From Pristionchus mayeri (lineage: Eukaryota; Nematoda; Chromadorea; Rhabditida; Neodiplogasteridae), in NCBI GenBank assembly GCA_036245805.1, contig BTRK01000006.1, positions 53,003,257-53,067,256 of the forward strand: 64,000 nucleotides of DNA, written 5' to 3'. Below are positions 1 through 11,501 of this stretch, one piece after another. Made by a program: the position numbers and the translations under genes. How positions within the stretch are numbered: position 1 is the first letter of the stretch; every line of letters begins with the position of its first letter. Under the pieces are notes generated by a model. It saw nothing but the letters and a program-made list of their open reading frames with translations, did no database searches and was not told where the DNA came from.

Positions 1-264
1 GGAGACGACAAGCCTGGTGGAGGAGACGACAAGCTTGGAGGAGGAGGAGATAAGCCTGGTGGAGGAGACGACAAGCCTGGTGGAGGAGACGACAAGCCTG
101 GTGGAGGAGACGACAAGCATGGAGGAGGAGGAGATAAGCCTGGTGGAGGAAACGACAAGCCTGGTGGAGGAGACGACAAGCATGGAGGAGGAGATGACAA
201 GCCAGGAGGAGGAGACGACAATCCACGAGGAGGAGATGACAAGCCTGGTGGAGGAGACGACAAG

Positions 265-2122
265 CATGGAGGAGGAGACGACAAGCCTGGAGGAGGAGAC
301 GACAAGCTTGGAGGAGGAGGAGATAAGCCTGGTGGAGGAGACGACAAGCCTGGTGGAGGAGACGACAAGCCTGGTGGAGGAGACGACAAGCATGGAGGAG
401 GAGGAGATAAGCCTGGTGGAAGAAACGACAAGCCTGGTGGAGGAGACGACAAGCATGGAGGAGGAGATGACAAGCCAGGAGGAGGAGACGACAATCCACG
501 AGGAGGAGATGACAAGCCTGGTGGAGGAGACGAGAAGCCTGGTGGAGGAGACGACAAGCCTGGAGGAGGAGATGACAAGCCTGGTGGAGGAGACGACAAG
601 CCAGGAGGAGGATACGACAAGCCAGGAGGAGGAGACCACAAGCAAGGAGGAGGAGACGACAAGCCAGGAGGAGGAGGCGACAAGCCTGGAGGAGGAGACG
701 ACAAGCCTGGTGGAGGAGACGACAAGCCTGGTGGAGGAGACGACAAGCCTGGTGGAGGAGACGACAAGCATGGAGGAGGAGACGACAAGCCTGGAGGAGG
801 AGACGACAAGCTTGGAGGAGGAGGAGATAAGCCTGGTGGAGGAGACGACAAGCCTGGTGGAGGAGACGACAAGCCTGGTGGAGGAGACGACAAGCATGGA
901 GGAGGAGGAGATAAGCCTGGTGGAAGAAACGACAAGCCTGGTGGAGGAGACGACAAGCATGGAGGAGGAGATGACAAGCCAGGAGGAGGAGACGACAATC
1001 CACGAGGAGGAGATGACAAGCCTGGTGGAGGAGACGAGAAGCCTGGTGGAGGAGACGACAAGCCTGGAGGAGGAGATGACAAGCCTGGTGGAGGAGACGA
1101 CAAGCCAGGAGGAGGATACGACAAGCCAGGAGGAGGAGACCACAAGCAAGGAGGAGGAGACGACAAGCCAGGAGGAGGAGGCGACAAGCCTGGAGGAGGA
1201 GACGACAAGCCTGGTGGAGGAGACGACAAGCCTGGAGGAGGAGACCCCCAAGCAAGGAGGAGGAGACGACAAGCCTGGAGGAGGAGACGACAAGCTTGGA
1301 GGAGGAGGAGATAAGCCTGGTGGAGGAGACGACAAGCCTGGTGGAGGAGACGACAAGCCTGGAGGAGGAGACCCCAAGCAAGGAGGAGGAGACGACAAGC
1401 CTGGTGGAGGAGACGACAAGCTTGGAGGAGGAGGAGATAAGCCTGGTGGAGGAGACGACAAGCCTGGTGGAGGAGACGACAAGCCTGGTGGAGGAGACGA
1501 CAAGCATGGAGGAGGAGGAGATAAGCCTGGTGGAGGAAACGACAAGCCTGGTGGAGGAGACGACAAGCATGGAGGAGGAGATGACAAGCCAGGAGGAGGA
1601 GACGACAATCCACGAGGAGGAGATGACAAGCCTGGTGGAGGAGACGACAAGCATGGAGGAGGAGACGACAAGCCTGGAGGAGGAGACGACAAGCTTGGAG
1701 GAGGAGGAGATAAGCCTGGTGGAGGAGACGACAAGCCTGGTGGAGGAGACGACAAGCCTGGTGGAGGAGACGACAAGCATGGAGGAGGAGGAGATAAGCC
1801 TGGTGGAAGAAACGACAAGCCTGGTGGAGGAGACGACAAGCATGGAGGAGGAGATGACAAGCCAGGAGGAGGAGACGACAATCCACGAGGAGGAGATGAC
1901 AAGCCTGGTGGAGGAGACGAGAAGCCTGGTGGAGGAGACGACAAGCCTGGAGGAGGAGATGACAAGCCTGGTGGAGGAGACGACAAGCCAGGAGGAGGAT
2001 ACGACAAGCCAGGAGGAGGAGACCACAAGCAAGGAGGAGGAGACGACAAGCCAGGAGGAGGAGGCGACAAGCCTGGAGGAGGAGACGACAAGCCTGGTGG
2101 AGGAGACGACAAGCCTGGAGGA
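265..2122 (+). repeat. Three copies of a block of about 475 bp
   Basis: The block starting at the CATGG variant recurs at 265, 769 and 1652. The offsets are 504 bp (24 units) and 883 bp (42 units plus the inserted C). Each copy runs through DDKH, DDKP, DDKL, GDKP, three DDKP, DDKH, GDKP and an unusual AGAAAC (Arg-Asn) unit, then into GYDKP, GDHKQ and GGDKP units. By eye the copies appear nearly identical until the last units before the CCCCC marker. Confidence 0.85.
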
Positions 2123-2178
2123 GGAGACCCCCAAGCAAGGAGGAGGAGACGACAAGCCTGGAGGAGGAGACGACAAGC
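1296..2178 (+). repeat. Domain A HOR copy 1 (883 bp)
   Basis: The shortest complete domain A copy, 42 units plus one inserted C at the end. It begins at the DDKL unit carrying a HindIII-like AAGCTT and a run of four GGA triplets. It shares its first about 120 bp with all later copies and is the truncated member of the family. Confidence 0.85.
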
Positions 2179-4594
2179 TTGGAGGAGGAGGAGATAAGCC
2201 TGGTGGAGGAGACGACAAGCCTGGTGGAGGAGACGACAAGCCTGGAGGAGGAGACCCCAAGCAAGGAGGAGGAGACGACAAGCCTGGTGGAGGAGACGAC
2301 AAGCTTGGAGGAGGAGGAGATAAGCCTGGTGGAGGAGACGACAAGCCTGGTGGAGGAGACGACAAGCCTGGTGGAGGAGACGACAAGCATGGAGGAGGAG
2401 GAGATAAGCCTGGTGGAGGAAACGACAAGCCTGGTGGAGGAGACGACAAGCATGGAGGAGGAGATGACAAGCCAGGAGGAGGAGACGACAATCCACGAGG
2501 AGGAGATGACAAGCCAGGTGGAGGAGACGAGAAGCCTGGTGGAGGAGACGACAAGCCTGGAGGAGGAGATGACAAGCCTGGTGGAGGGGACGACAATCCA
2601 GGAGGAGGAGATGACAAGCCAGGAGGAGGAGACGACAAGCCTTGAGGAGGAGATGACAAGCAAGGAGGAGGAGACGACAAGCCTGGAGGAGGAGACGACA
2701 AGCATGGAGGAGGAGACGACAAGCCAGGAGGAGGAGACGACAAGCCTGGTGGAGGAGGCGACAAGCCTGGAGGAGGAGACGACAAGCCAGGAGGAGGAGA
2801 CCACAAGCAAGGAGGAGGAGACGACAAGCCAGGAGGAGGAGACCACAAGCAAGGAGGAGGAGACGACAAGCCTGGAGGAGGATACGACAAGCCAGGAGGA
2901 GGAGACCACAAGCAAGGAGGAGGAGACGACAAGCCAGGAGGAGGAGACGACAAGCCAGGAGGAGGAGACCACAAGCAAGGAGGAGGAGACGACAAGCCTG
3001 GAGGAGGAGACGACAAGCATGGAGGAGGAGACGACAAGCCAGGAGGAGGAGACGACAAGCCTGGAGGAGGAGACGACAAGCCAGGAGGAGGAGGCGACAA
3101 GCCTGGAGGAGGAGACGACAAGCCAGGAGGAGGAGACCACAAGCAAGGAGGAGGAGACGACAAGCCTTGAGGAGGAGATGACAAGCCTGGTGGAGAAGAC
3201 GACAAGCCTGGTGGAGGAGACGACAAGCCAGGAGGAGAGGACGACAAGCCTGGAGGAGGAGACGACAAGCCTGGTGGAGGAGACGACAAGCTTGGAGGAG
3301 GAGGAGATAAGCCTGGTGGAGGAGACGACAAGCCTGGTGGAGGAGACGACAAGCCTGGTGGAGGAGACGACAAGCATGGAGGAGGAGACGACAAGCCTGG
3401 AGGAGGAGACGACAAGCTTGGAGGAGGAGGAGATAAGCCTGGTGGAGGAGACGACAAGCCTGGTGGAGGAGACGACAAGCCTGGTGGAGGAGACGACAAG
3501 CATGGAGGAGGAGGAGATAAGCCTGGTGGAAGAAACGACAAGCCTGGTGGAGGAGACGACAAGCATGGAGGAGGAGATGACAAGCCAGGAGGAGGAGACG
3601 ACAATCCACGAGGAGGAGATGACAAGCCTGGTGGAGGAGACGAGAAGCATGGTGGAGGAGACGACAAGCCTGGAGGAGGAGATGACAAGCCTGGTGGAGG
3701 GGACGACAATCCAGGAGGAGGAGATGACAAGCCAGGAGGAGGAGACGACAATCCACGAGGAGGAGATGACAAGCCTGGTGGAGGAGACGAGAAGCCTGGT
3801 GGAGGAGACGACAAGCCTGGAGGAGGAGACGACAAGCATGGAGGAGGAGACGACAAGCCAGGAGGAGGAGACGACAAGCCTGGTGGAGGAGGCGACAAGC
3901 CTGGAGGAGGAGACGACAAGCCAGGAGGAGGAGACCACAAGCAAGGAGGAGGAGACCACAAGCCAGGAGGAGGAGACCACAAGCAAGGAGGAGGAGACGA
4001 CAAGCCTGGAGGAGGATACGACAAGCCAGGAGGAGGAGACCACAAGCAAGGAGGAGGAGACGACAAGCCAGGAGGAGGAGACGACAAGCCAGGAGGAGGA
4101 GACCACAAGCAAGGAGGAGGAGACGACAAGCCTGGAGGAGGAGACGACAAGCATGGAGGAGGAGACGACAAGCCAGGAGGAGGAGACGACAAGCCTGGTG
4201 GAGGAGACGACAAGCATGGAGGAGGAGGAGATAAGCCTGGTGGAGGAGACGACAAGCCTGGTAGAGGAGACGACAAGCCTGGTGGAGGAGACGACAAGCA
4301 TGGAGGAGGAGGAGATAAGCCTGGTGGAGGAAACGACAAGCCTGGTGGAGGAGACGACAAGCATGGAGGAGGAGATGACAAGCCAGGAGGAGGAGACGAC
4401 AATCCACGAGGAGGAGATGACAAGCCTGGTGGAGGAGACGACAAGCATGGTGGAGGAGACGACAAGCCAGGAGGAGGAGGCGACAAGCCTGGAGGAGGAG
4501 ACGACAAGCCTGGTGGAGGAGACGACAAGCCTGGAGGAGGAGACCCCCAAGCAAGGAGGAGGAGACGACAAGCCTGGAGGAGGAGACGACAAGC
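2179..4594 (+). repeat. Domain A HOR copy 2 (2,416 bp)
   Basis: A long copy of 115 units plus one base. The GGGDDKP phase has TGA stops at CCTTGAGG near 2641 and 3168. Internally it holds a run of GDHKQ/GYDKP units and a second DDKL-rich block resembling the sequence at 265-735. It ends with the CCCCC marker at 4544. Confidence 0.85.
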
Positions 4595-6884
4595 TTGGAG
4601 GAGGAGGAGATAAGCCTGGTGGAGGAGACGACAAGCCTGGTGGAGGAGACGACAAGCCTGGAGGAGGAGACCCCAAGCAAGGAGGAGGAGACGACAAGCC
4701 TGGTGGAGGAGACGACAAGCTTGGAGGAGGAGGAGATAAGCCTGGTGGAGGAGACGACAAGCCTGGTGGAGGAGACGACAAGCCTGGTGGAGGAGACGAC
4801 AAGCATGGAGGAGGAGGAGATAAGCCTGGTGGAGGAAACGACAAGCCTGGTGGAGGAGACGACAAGCATGGAGGAGGAGATGACAAGCCAGGAGGAGGAG
4901 ACGACAATCCACGAGGAGGAGATGACAAGCCAGGTGGAGGAGACGAGAAGCCTGGTGGAGGAGACGACAAGCCTGGAGGAGGAGATGACAAGCCTGGTGG
5001 AGGGGACGACAATCCAGGAGGAGGAGATGACAAGCCAGGAGGAGGAGACGACAAGCCTTGAGGAGGAGATGACAAGCAAGGAGGAGGAGACGACAAGCCT
5101 GGAGGAGGAGACGACAAGCATGGAGGAGGAGACGACAAGCCAGGAGGAGGAGACGACAAGCCTGGTGGAGGAGGCGACAAGCCTGGAGGAGGAGACGACA
5201 AGCCAGGAGGAGGAGACCACAAGCAAGGAGGAGGAGACGACAAGCCAGGAGGAGGAGACCACAAGCAAGGAGGAGGAGACGACAAGCCTGGAGGAGGATA
5301 CGACAAGCCAGGAGGAGGAGACCACAAGCAAGGAGGAGGAGACGACAAGCCAGGAGGAGGAGACGACAAGCATGGAGGAGGAGACCACAAGCAAGGAGGA
5401 GGAGACGACAAGCCTGGAGGAGGATACGACAAGCCTGGAGGAGGAGATGACAAGCCTGGTGGAGGGGACGACAATCCAGGAGGAGGAGATGACAAGCCAG
5501 GAGGAGGAGACGACAAGCCTTGAGGAGGAGATGACAAGCAAGGAGGAGGAGACGACAAGCCTGGAGGAGGAGACGACAAGCATGGAGGAGGAGACGACAA
5601 GCCAGGAGGAGGAGACGACAAGCCTGGTGGAGGAGGCGACAAGCCTGGAGGAGGAGACGACAAGCCAGGAGGAGGAGACCACAAGCAAGGAGGAGGAGAC
5701 GACAAGCCAGGAGGAGGAGACCACAAGCAAGGAGGAGGAGACGACAAGCCTGGAGGAGGAGACCCCAAGCAAGGAGGAGGAGACGACAAGCCTGGTGGAG
5801 GAGACGACAAGCTTGGAGGAGGAGGAGATAAGCCTGGTGGAGGAGACGACAAGCCTGGTGGAGGAGACGACAAGCCAGGAGGAGGAGACGACAATCCACG
5901 AGGAGGAGATGACAAGCCTGGTGGAGGAGACGAGAAGCATGGTGGAGGAGACGACAAGCCTGGAGGAGGAGATGACAAGCCTGGTGGAGGGGACGACAAT
6001 CCAGGAGGAGGAGATGACAAGCCAGGAGGAGGAGACGACAATCCACGAGGAGGAGATGACAAGCCTGGTGGAGGAGACGAGAAGCCTGGTGGAGGAGACG
6101 ACAAGCCTGGAGGAGGAGACGACAAGCATGGAGGAGGAGACGACAAGCCAGGAGGAGGAGACGACAAGCCTGGTGGAGGAGGCGACAAGCCTGGAGGAGG
6201 AGACGACAAGCCAGGAGGAGGAGACCACAAGCAAGGAGGAGGAGACCACAAGCCAGGAGGAGGAGACCACAAGCAAGGAGGAGGAGACGACAAGCCTGGA
6301 GGAGGATACGACAAGCCAGGAGGAGGAGACCACAAGCAAGGAGGAGGAGACGACAAGCCAGGAGGAGGAGACGACAAGCCAGGAGGAGGAGACCACAAGC
6401 AAGGAGGAGGAGACGACAAGCCTGGAGGAGGAGACGACAAGCATGGAGGAGGAGACGACAAGCCAGGAGGAGGAGACGACAAGCCTGGTGGAGGAGACGA
6501 CAAGCATGGAGGAGGAGGAGATAAGCCTGGTGGAGGAGACGACAAGCCTGGTAGAGGAGACGACAAGCCTGGTGGAGGAGACGACAAGCATGGAGGAGGA
6601 GGAGATAAGCCTGGTGGAGGAAACGACAAGCCTGGTGGAGGAGACGACAAGCATGGAGGAGGAGATGACAAGCCAGGAGGAGGAGACGACAATCCACGAG
6701 GAGGAGATGACAAGCCTGGTGGAGGAGACGACAAGCATGGTGGAGGAGACGACAAGCCAGGAGGAGGAGGCGACAAGCCTGGAGGAGGAGACGACAAGCC
6801 TGGTGGAGGAGACGACAAGCCTGGAGGAGGAGACCCCCAAGCAAGGAGGAGGAGACGACAAGCCTGGAGGAGGAGACGACAAGC
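4595..6884 (+). repeat. Domain A HOR copy 3 (2,290 bp)
   Basis: A copy of 109 units plus one base that starts identically to copies 2, 4 and 5. It shares most unit order with copy 2 and carries TGA-type CCTTGAGG units near 5058 and 5519. Its second half, from GACGACAATCC near 5884 to the marker at 6834, matches the corresponding stretch of copy 2. Confidence 0.85.
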
Positions 6885-9594
6885 TTGGAGGAGGAGGAGA
6901 TAAGCCTGGTGGAGGAGACGACAAGCCTGGTGGAGGAGACGACAAGCCTGGAGGAGGAGACCCCAAGCAAGGAGGAGGAGACGACAAGCCTGGTGGAGGA
7001 GACGACAAGCTTGGAGGAGGAGGAGATAAGCCTGGTGGAGGAGACGACAAGCCTGGTGGAGGAGACGACAAGCCTGGTGGAGGAGACGACAAGCATGGAG
7101 GAGGAGGAGATAAGCCTGGTGGAGGAAACGACAAGCCTGGTGGAGGAGACGACAAGCATGGAGGAGGAGATGACAAGCCAGGAGGAGGAGACGACAATCC
7201 ACGAGGAGGAGATGACAAGCCAGGTGGAGGAGACGAGAAGCCTGGTGGAGGAGACGACAAGCCTGGAGGAGGAGATGACAAGCCTGGTGGAGGGGACGAC
7301 AATCCAGGAGGAGGAGATGACAAGCCAGGAGGAGGAGACGACAAGCCTTGAGGAGGAGATGACAAGCAAGGAGGAGGAGACGACAAGCCTGGAGGAGGAG
7401 ACGACAAGCATGGAGGAGGAGACGACAAGCCAGGAGGAGGAGACGACAAGCCTGGTGGAGGAGGCGACAAGCCTGGAGGAGGAGACGACAAGCCAGGAGG
7501 AGGAGACCACAAGCAAGGAGGAGGAGACGACAAGCCAGGAGGAGGAGACCACAAGCAAGGAGGAGGAGACGACAAGCCTGGAGGAGGATACGACAAGCCA
7601 GGAGGAGGAGACCACAAGCAAGGAGGAGGAGACGACAAGCCAGGAGGAGGAGACGACAAGCATGGAGGAGGAGACCACAAGCAAGGAGGAGGAGACGACA
7701 AGCCTGGAGGAGGATACGACAAGCCTGGAGGAGGAGATGACAAGCCTGGTGGAGGGGACGACAATCCAGGAGGAGGAGATGACAAGCCAGGAGGAGGAGA
7801 CGACAAGCCTTGAGGAGGAGATGACAAGCAAGGAGGAGGAGACGACAAGCCTGGAGGAGGAGACGACAAGCATGGAGGAGGAGACGACAAGCCAGGAGGA
7901 GGAGACGACAAGCCTGGTGGAGGAGGCGACAAGCCTGGAGGAGGAGACGACAAGCCAGGAGGAGGAGACCACAAGCAAGGAGGAGGAGACGACAAGCCAG
8001 GAGGAGGAGACCACAAGCAAGGAGGAGGAGACGACAAGCCTGGAGGAGGAGACCCCAAGCAAGGAGGAGGAGACGACAAGCCTGGTGGAGGAGACGACAA
8101 GCTTGGAGGAGGAGGAGATAAGCCTGGTGGAGGAGACGACAAGCCTGGTGGAGGAGACGACAAGCCTGGTGGAGGAGACGACAAGCATGGAGGAGGAGGA
8201 GATAAGCCTGGTGGAGGAAACGACAAGCCTGGTGGAGGAGACGACAAGCATGGAGGAGGAGATGACAAGCCAGGAGGAGGAGACGACAATCCACGAGGAG
8301 GAGATGACAAGCCAGGTGGAGGAGACGAGAAGCCTGGTGGAGGAGACGACAAGCCTGGAGGAGGAGATGACAAGCCTGGTGGAGGGGACGACAATCCAGG
8401 AGGAGGAGATGACAAGCCAGGAGGAGGAGACGACAAGCCTTGAGGAGGAGATGACAAGCAAGGAGGAGGAGACGACAAGCCTGGAGGAGGAGACGACAAG
8501 CATGGAGGAGGAGACGACAAGCCAGGAGGAGGAGACGACAAGCCTGGTGGAGGAGGCGACAAGCCTGGAGGAGGAGACGACAAGCCAGGAGGAGGAGACC
8601 ACAAGCAAGGAGGAGGAGACGACAAGCCAGGAGGAGGAGACCACAAGCAAGGAGGAGGAGACGACAAGCCTGGAGGAGGATACGACAAGCCAGGAGGAGG
8701 AGACCACAAGCAAGGAGGAGGAGACGACAAGCCAGGAGGAGGAGACGACAAGCATGGAGGAGGAGACGACAAGCCAGGAGGAGGAGACGACAAGCCTGGT
8801 GGAGGAGGCGACAAGCCTGGAGGAGGAGACGACAAGCATGGAGGAGGAGACGACAAGCCAGGAGGAGGAGACGACAAGCCTGGTGGAGGAGGCGACAAGC
8901 CTGGAGGAGGAGACGACAAGCCAGGAGGAGGAGACCACAAGCAAGGAGGAGGAGACGAAAAGCCAGGAGGAGGAGACCACAAGCAAGGAGGAGGAGACGA
9001 CAAGCCTGGAGGAGGATACGACAAGCCAGGAGGAGGAGACCACAAGCAAGGAGGAGGAGACGACAAGCCAGGAGGAGGAGACGACAAGCCAGGAGGAGGA
9101 GACCACAAGCAAGGAGGAGGAGACGACAAGCCTGGAGGAGGAGACGACAAGCATGGAGGAGGAGACGACAAGCCAGGAGGAGGAGACGACAAGCCTGGTG
9201 GAGGAGACGACAAGCATGGAGGAGGAGGAGATAAGCCTGGTGGAGGAGACGACAAGCCTGGTAGAGGAGACGACAAGCCTGGTGGAGGAGACGACAAGCA
9301 TGGAGGAGGAGGAGATAAGCCTGGTGGAGGAAACGACAAGCCTGGTGGAGGAGACGACAAGCATGGAGGAGGAGATGACAAGCCAGGAGGAGGAGACGAC
9401 AATCCACGAGGAGGAGATGACAAGCCTGGTGGAGGAGACGACAAGCATGGTGGAGGAGACGACAAGCCAGGAGGAGGAGGCGACAAGCCTGGAGGAGGAG
9501 ACGACAAGCCTGGTGGAGGAGACGACAAGCCTGGAGGAGGAGACCCCCAAGCAAGGAGGAGGAGACGACAAGCCTGGAGGAGGAGACGACAAGC
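6885..9594 (+). repeat. Domain A HOR copy 4 (2,710 bp)
   Basis: The longest complete domain A copy, 129 units plus one base. Relative to copy 3 it contains an extra internal block: the CCTTGAGG unit appears at about 7348, 7809 and 8441. It also has a private GACGAAAAG unit near 8955. The growth pattern is whole-unit duplication. Confidence 0.85.
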
Positions 9595-11501
9595 TTGGAG
9601 GAGGAGGAGATAAGCCTGGTGGAGGAGACGACAAGCCTGGTGGAGGAGACGACAAGCCTGGAGGAGGAGACCCCAAGCAAGGAGGAGGAGACGACAAGCC
9701 TGGTGGAGGAGACGACAAGCTTGGAGGAGGAGGAGATAAGCCTGGTGGAGGAGACGACAAGCCTGGTGGAGGAGACGACAAGCCTGGTGGAGGAGACGAC
9801 AAGCATGGAGGAGGAGGAGATAAGCCTGGTGGAGGAAACGACAAGCCTGGTGGAGGAGACGACAAGCATGGAGGAGGAGATGACAAGCCAGGAGGAGGAG
9901 ACGACAATCCACGAGGAGGAGATGACAAGCCAGGTGGAGGAGACGAGAAGCCTGGTGGAGGAGACGACAAGCCTGGAGGAGGAGATGACAAGCCTGGTGG
10001 AGGGGACGACAATCCAGGAGGAGGAGATGACAAGCCAGGAGGAGGAGACGACAAGCCTTGAGGAGGAGATGACAAGCAAGGAGGAGGAGACGACAAGCCT
10101 GGAGGAGGAGACGACAAGCATGGAGGAGGAGACGACAAGCCAGGAGGAGGAGACGACAAGCCTGGTGGAGGAGGCGACAAGCCTGGAGGAGGAGACGACA
10201 AGCCAGGAGGAGGAGACGACAAGCCTGGAGGAGGAGACGACAATCCAGGAGGAGGAGGCGACAAGCCTGGAGGAGGAGACGACAAGCCAGGAGGAGGAGA
10301 CCACAAGCAAGGAGGAGGAGACGACAAGCCTTGAGGAGGAGATGACAAGCCTGGTGGAGAAGACGACAAGCCTGGTGGAGGAGACGACAAGCCAGGAGGA
10401 GAGGACGACAAGCCTGGAGGAGGAGACGACAAGCCTGGTGGAGGAGACGACAAGCTTGGAGGAGGAGGAGATAAGCCTGGTGGAGGAGACGACAAGCCTG
10501 GTGGAGGAGACGACAAGCCTGGTGGAGGAGACGACAAGCATGGAGGAGGAGACGACAAGCCTGGAGGAGGAGACGACAAGCTTGGAGGAGGAGGAGATAA
10601 GCCTGGTGGAGGAGACGACAAGCCTGGTGGAGGAGACGACAAGCCTGGTGGAGGAGACGACAAGCATGGAGGAGGAGGAGATAAGCCTGGTGGAAGAAAC
10701 GACAAGCCTGGTGGAGGAGACGACAAGCATGGAGGAGGAGATGACAAGCCAGGAGGAGGAGACGACAATCCACGAGGAGGAGATGACAAGCCTGGTGGAG
10801 GAGACGAGAAGCATGGTGGAGGAGACGACAAGCCTGGAGGAGGAGATGACAAGCCTGGTGGAGGGGACGACAATCCAGGAGGAGGAGATGACAAGCCAGG
10901 AGGAGGAGACGACAATCCACGAGGAGGAGATGACAAGCCTGGTGGAGGAGACGAGAAGCCTGGTGGAGGAGACGACAAGCCTGGAGGAGGAGACGACAAG
11001 CATGGAGGAGGAGACGACAAGCCAGGAGGAGGAGACGACAAGCCTGGTGGAGGAGGCGACAAGCCTGGAGGAGGAGACGACAAGCCAGGAGGAGGAGACC
11101 ACAAGCAAGGAGGAGGAGACGACAAGCCAGGAGGAGGAGACCACAAGCAAGGAGGAGGAGACGACAAGCCTGGAGGAGGATACGACAAGCCAGGAGGAGG
11201 AGACCACAAGCAAGGAGGAGGAGACGACAAGCCAGGAGGAGGAGACGACAAGCCAGGAGGAGGAGACCACAAGCAAGGAGGAGGAGACGACAAGCCTGGA
11301 GGAGGAGACGACAAGCATGGAGGAGGAGACGACAAGCCAGGAGGAGGAGACGACAAGCCTGGAGGAGGAGACGACAAGCCAGGAGGAGGAGACCACAAGC
11401 AAGGAGGAGGAGACCACAAGCCAGGAGGAGGAGACCACAAGCCTGGAGGAGGAGACGACAAGCCAGGAGGAGGAGACCACAAGCAAGGAGGAGGAGACGA
11501 C

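Larger units (their letters stand above)
1..11501 (+). repeat. HOR domain A, marked by a CCCCC single-base insertion
   Basis: Five copies of the marker GACCCCCAAGCAA, one C longer than the usual GACCCCAAGCAA, lie with the C-run at 1245, 2128, 4544, 6834 and 9544. The spacings are 883, 2,416, 2,290 and 2,710 bp, each exactly 21n+1, so the extra C is the only length change not a multiple of 21 in each interval. After each marker the same unit order recurs: DDKL, GDKP, several DDKP, DPKQ, DDKL, GDKP, then DDKH, GDKP, NDKP, DDKH, DDKP, DDNPR. Copies differ by gain or loss of blocks of units, as expected for unequal exchange within an array. Confidence 0.9.
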
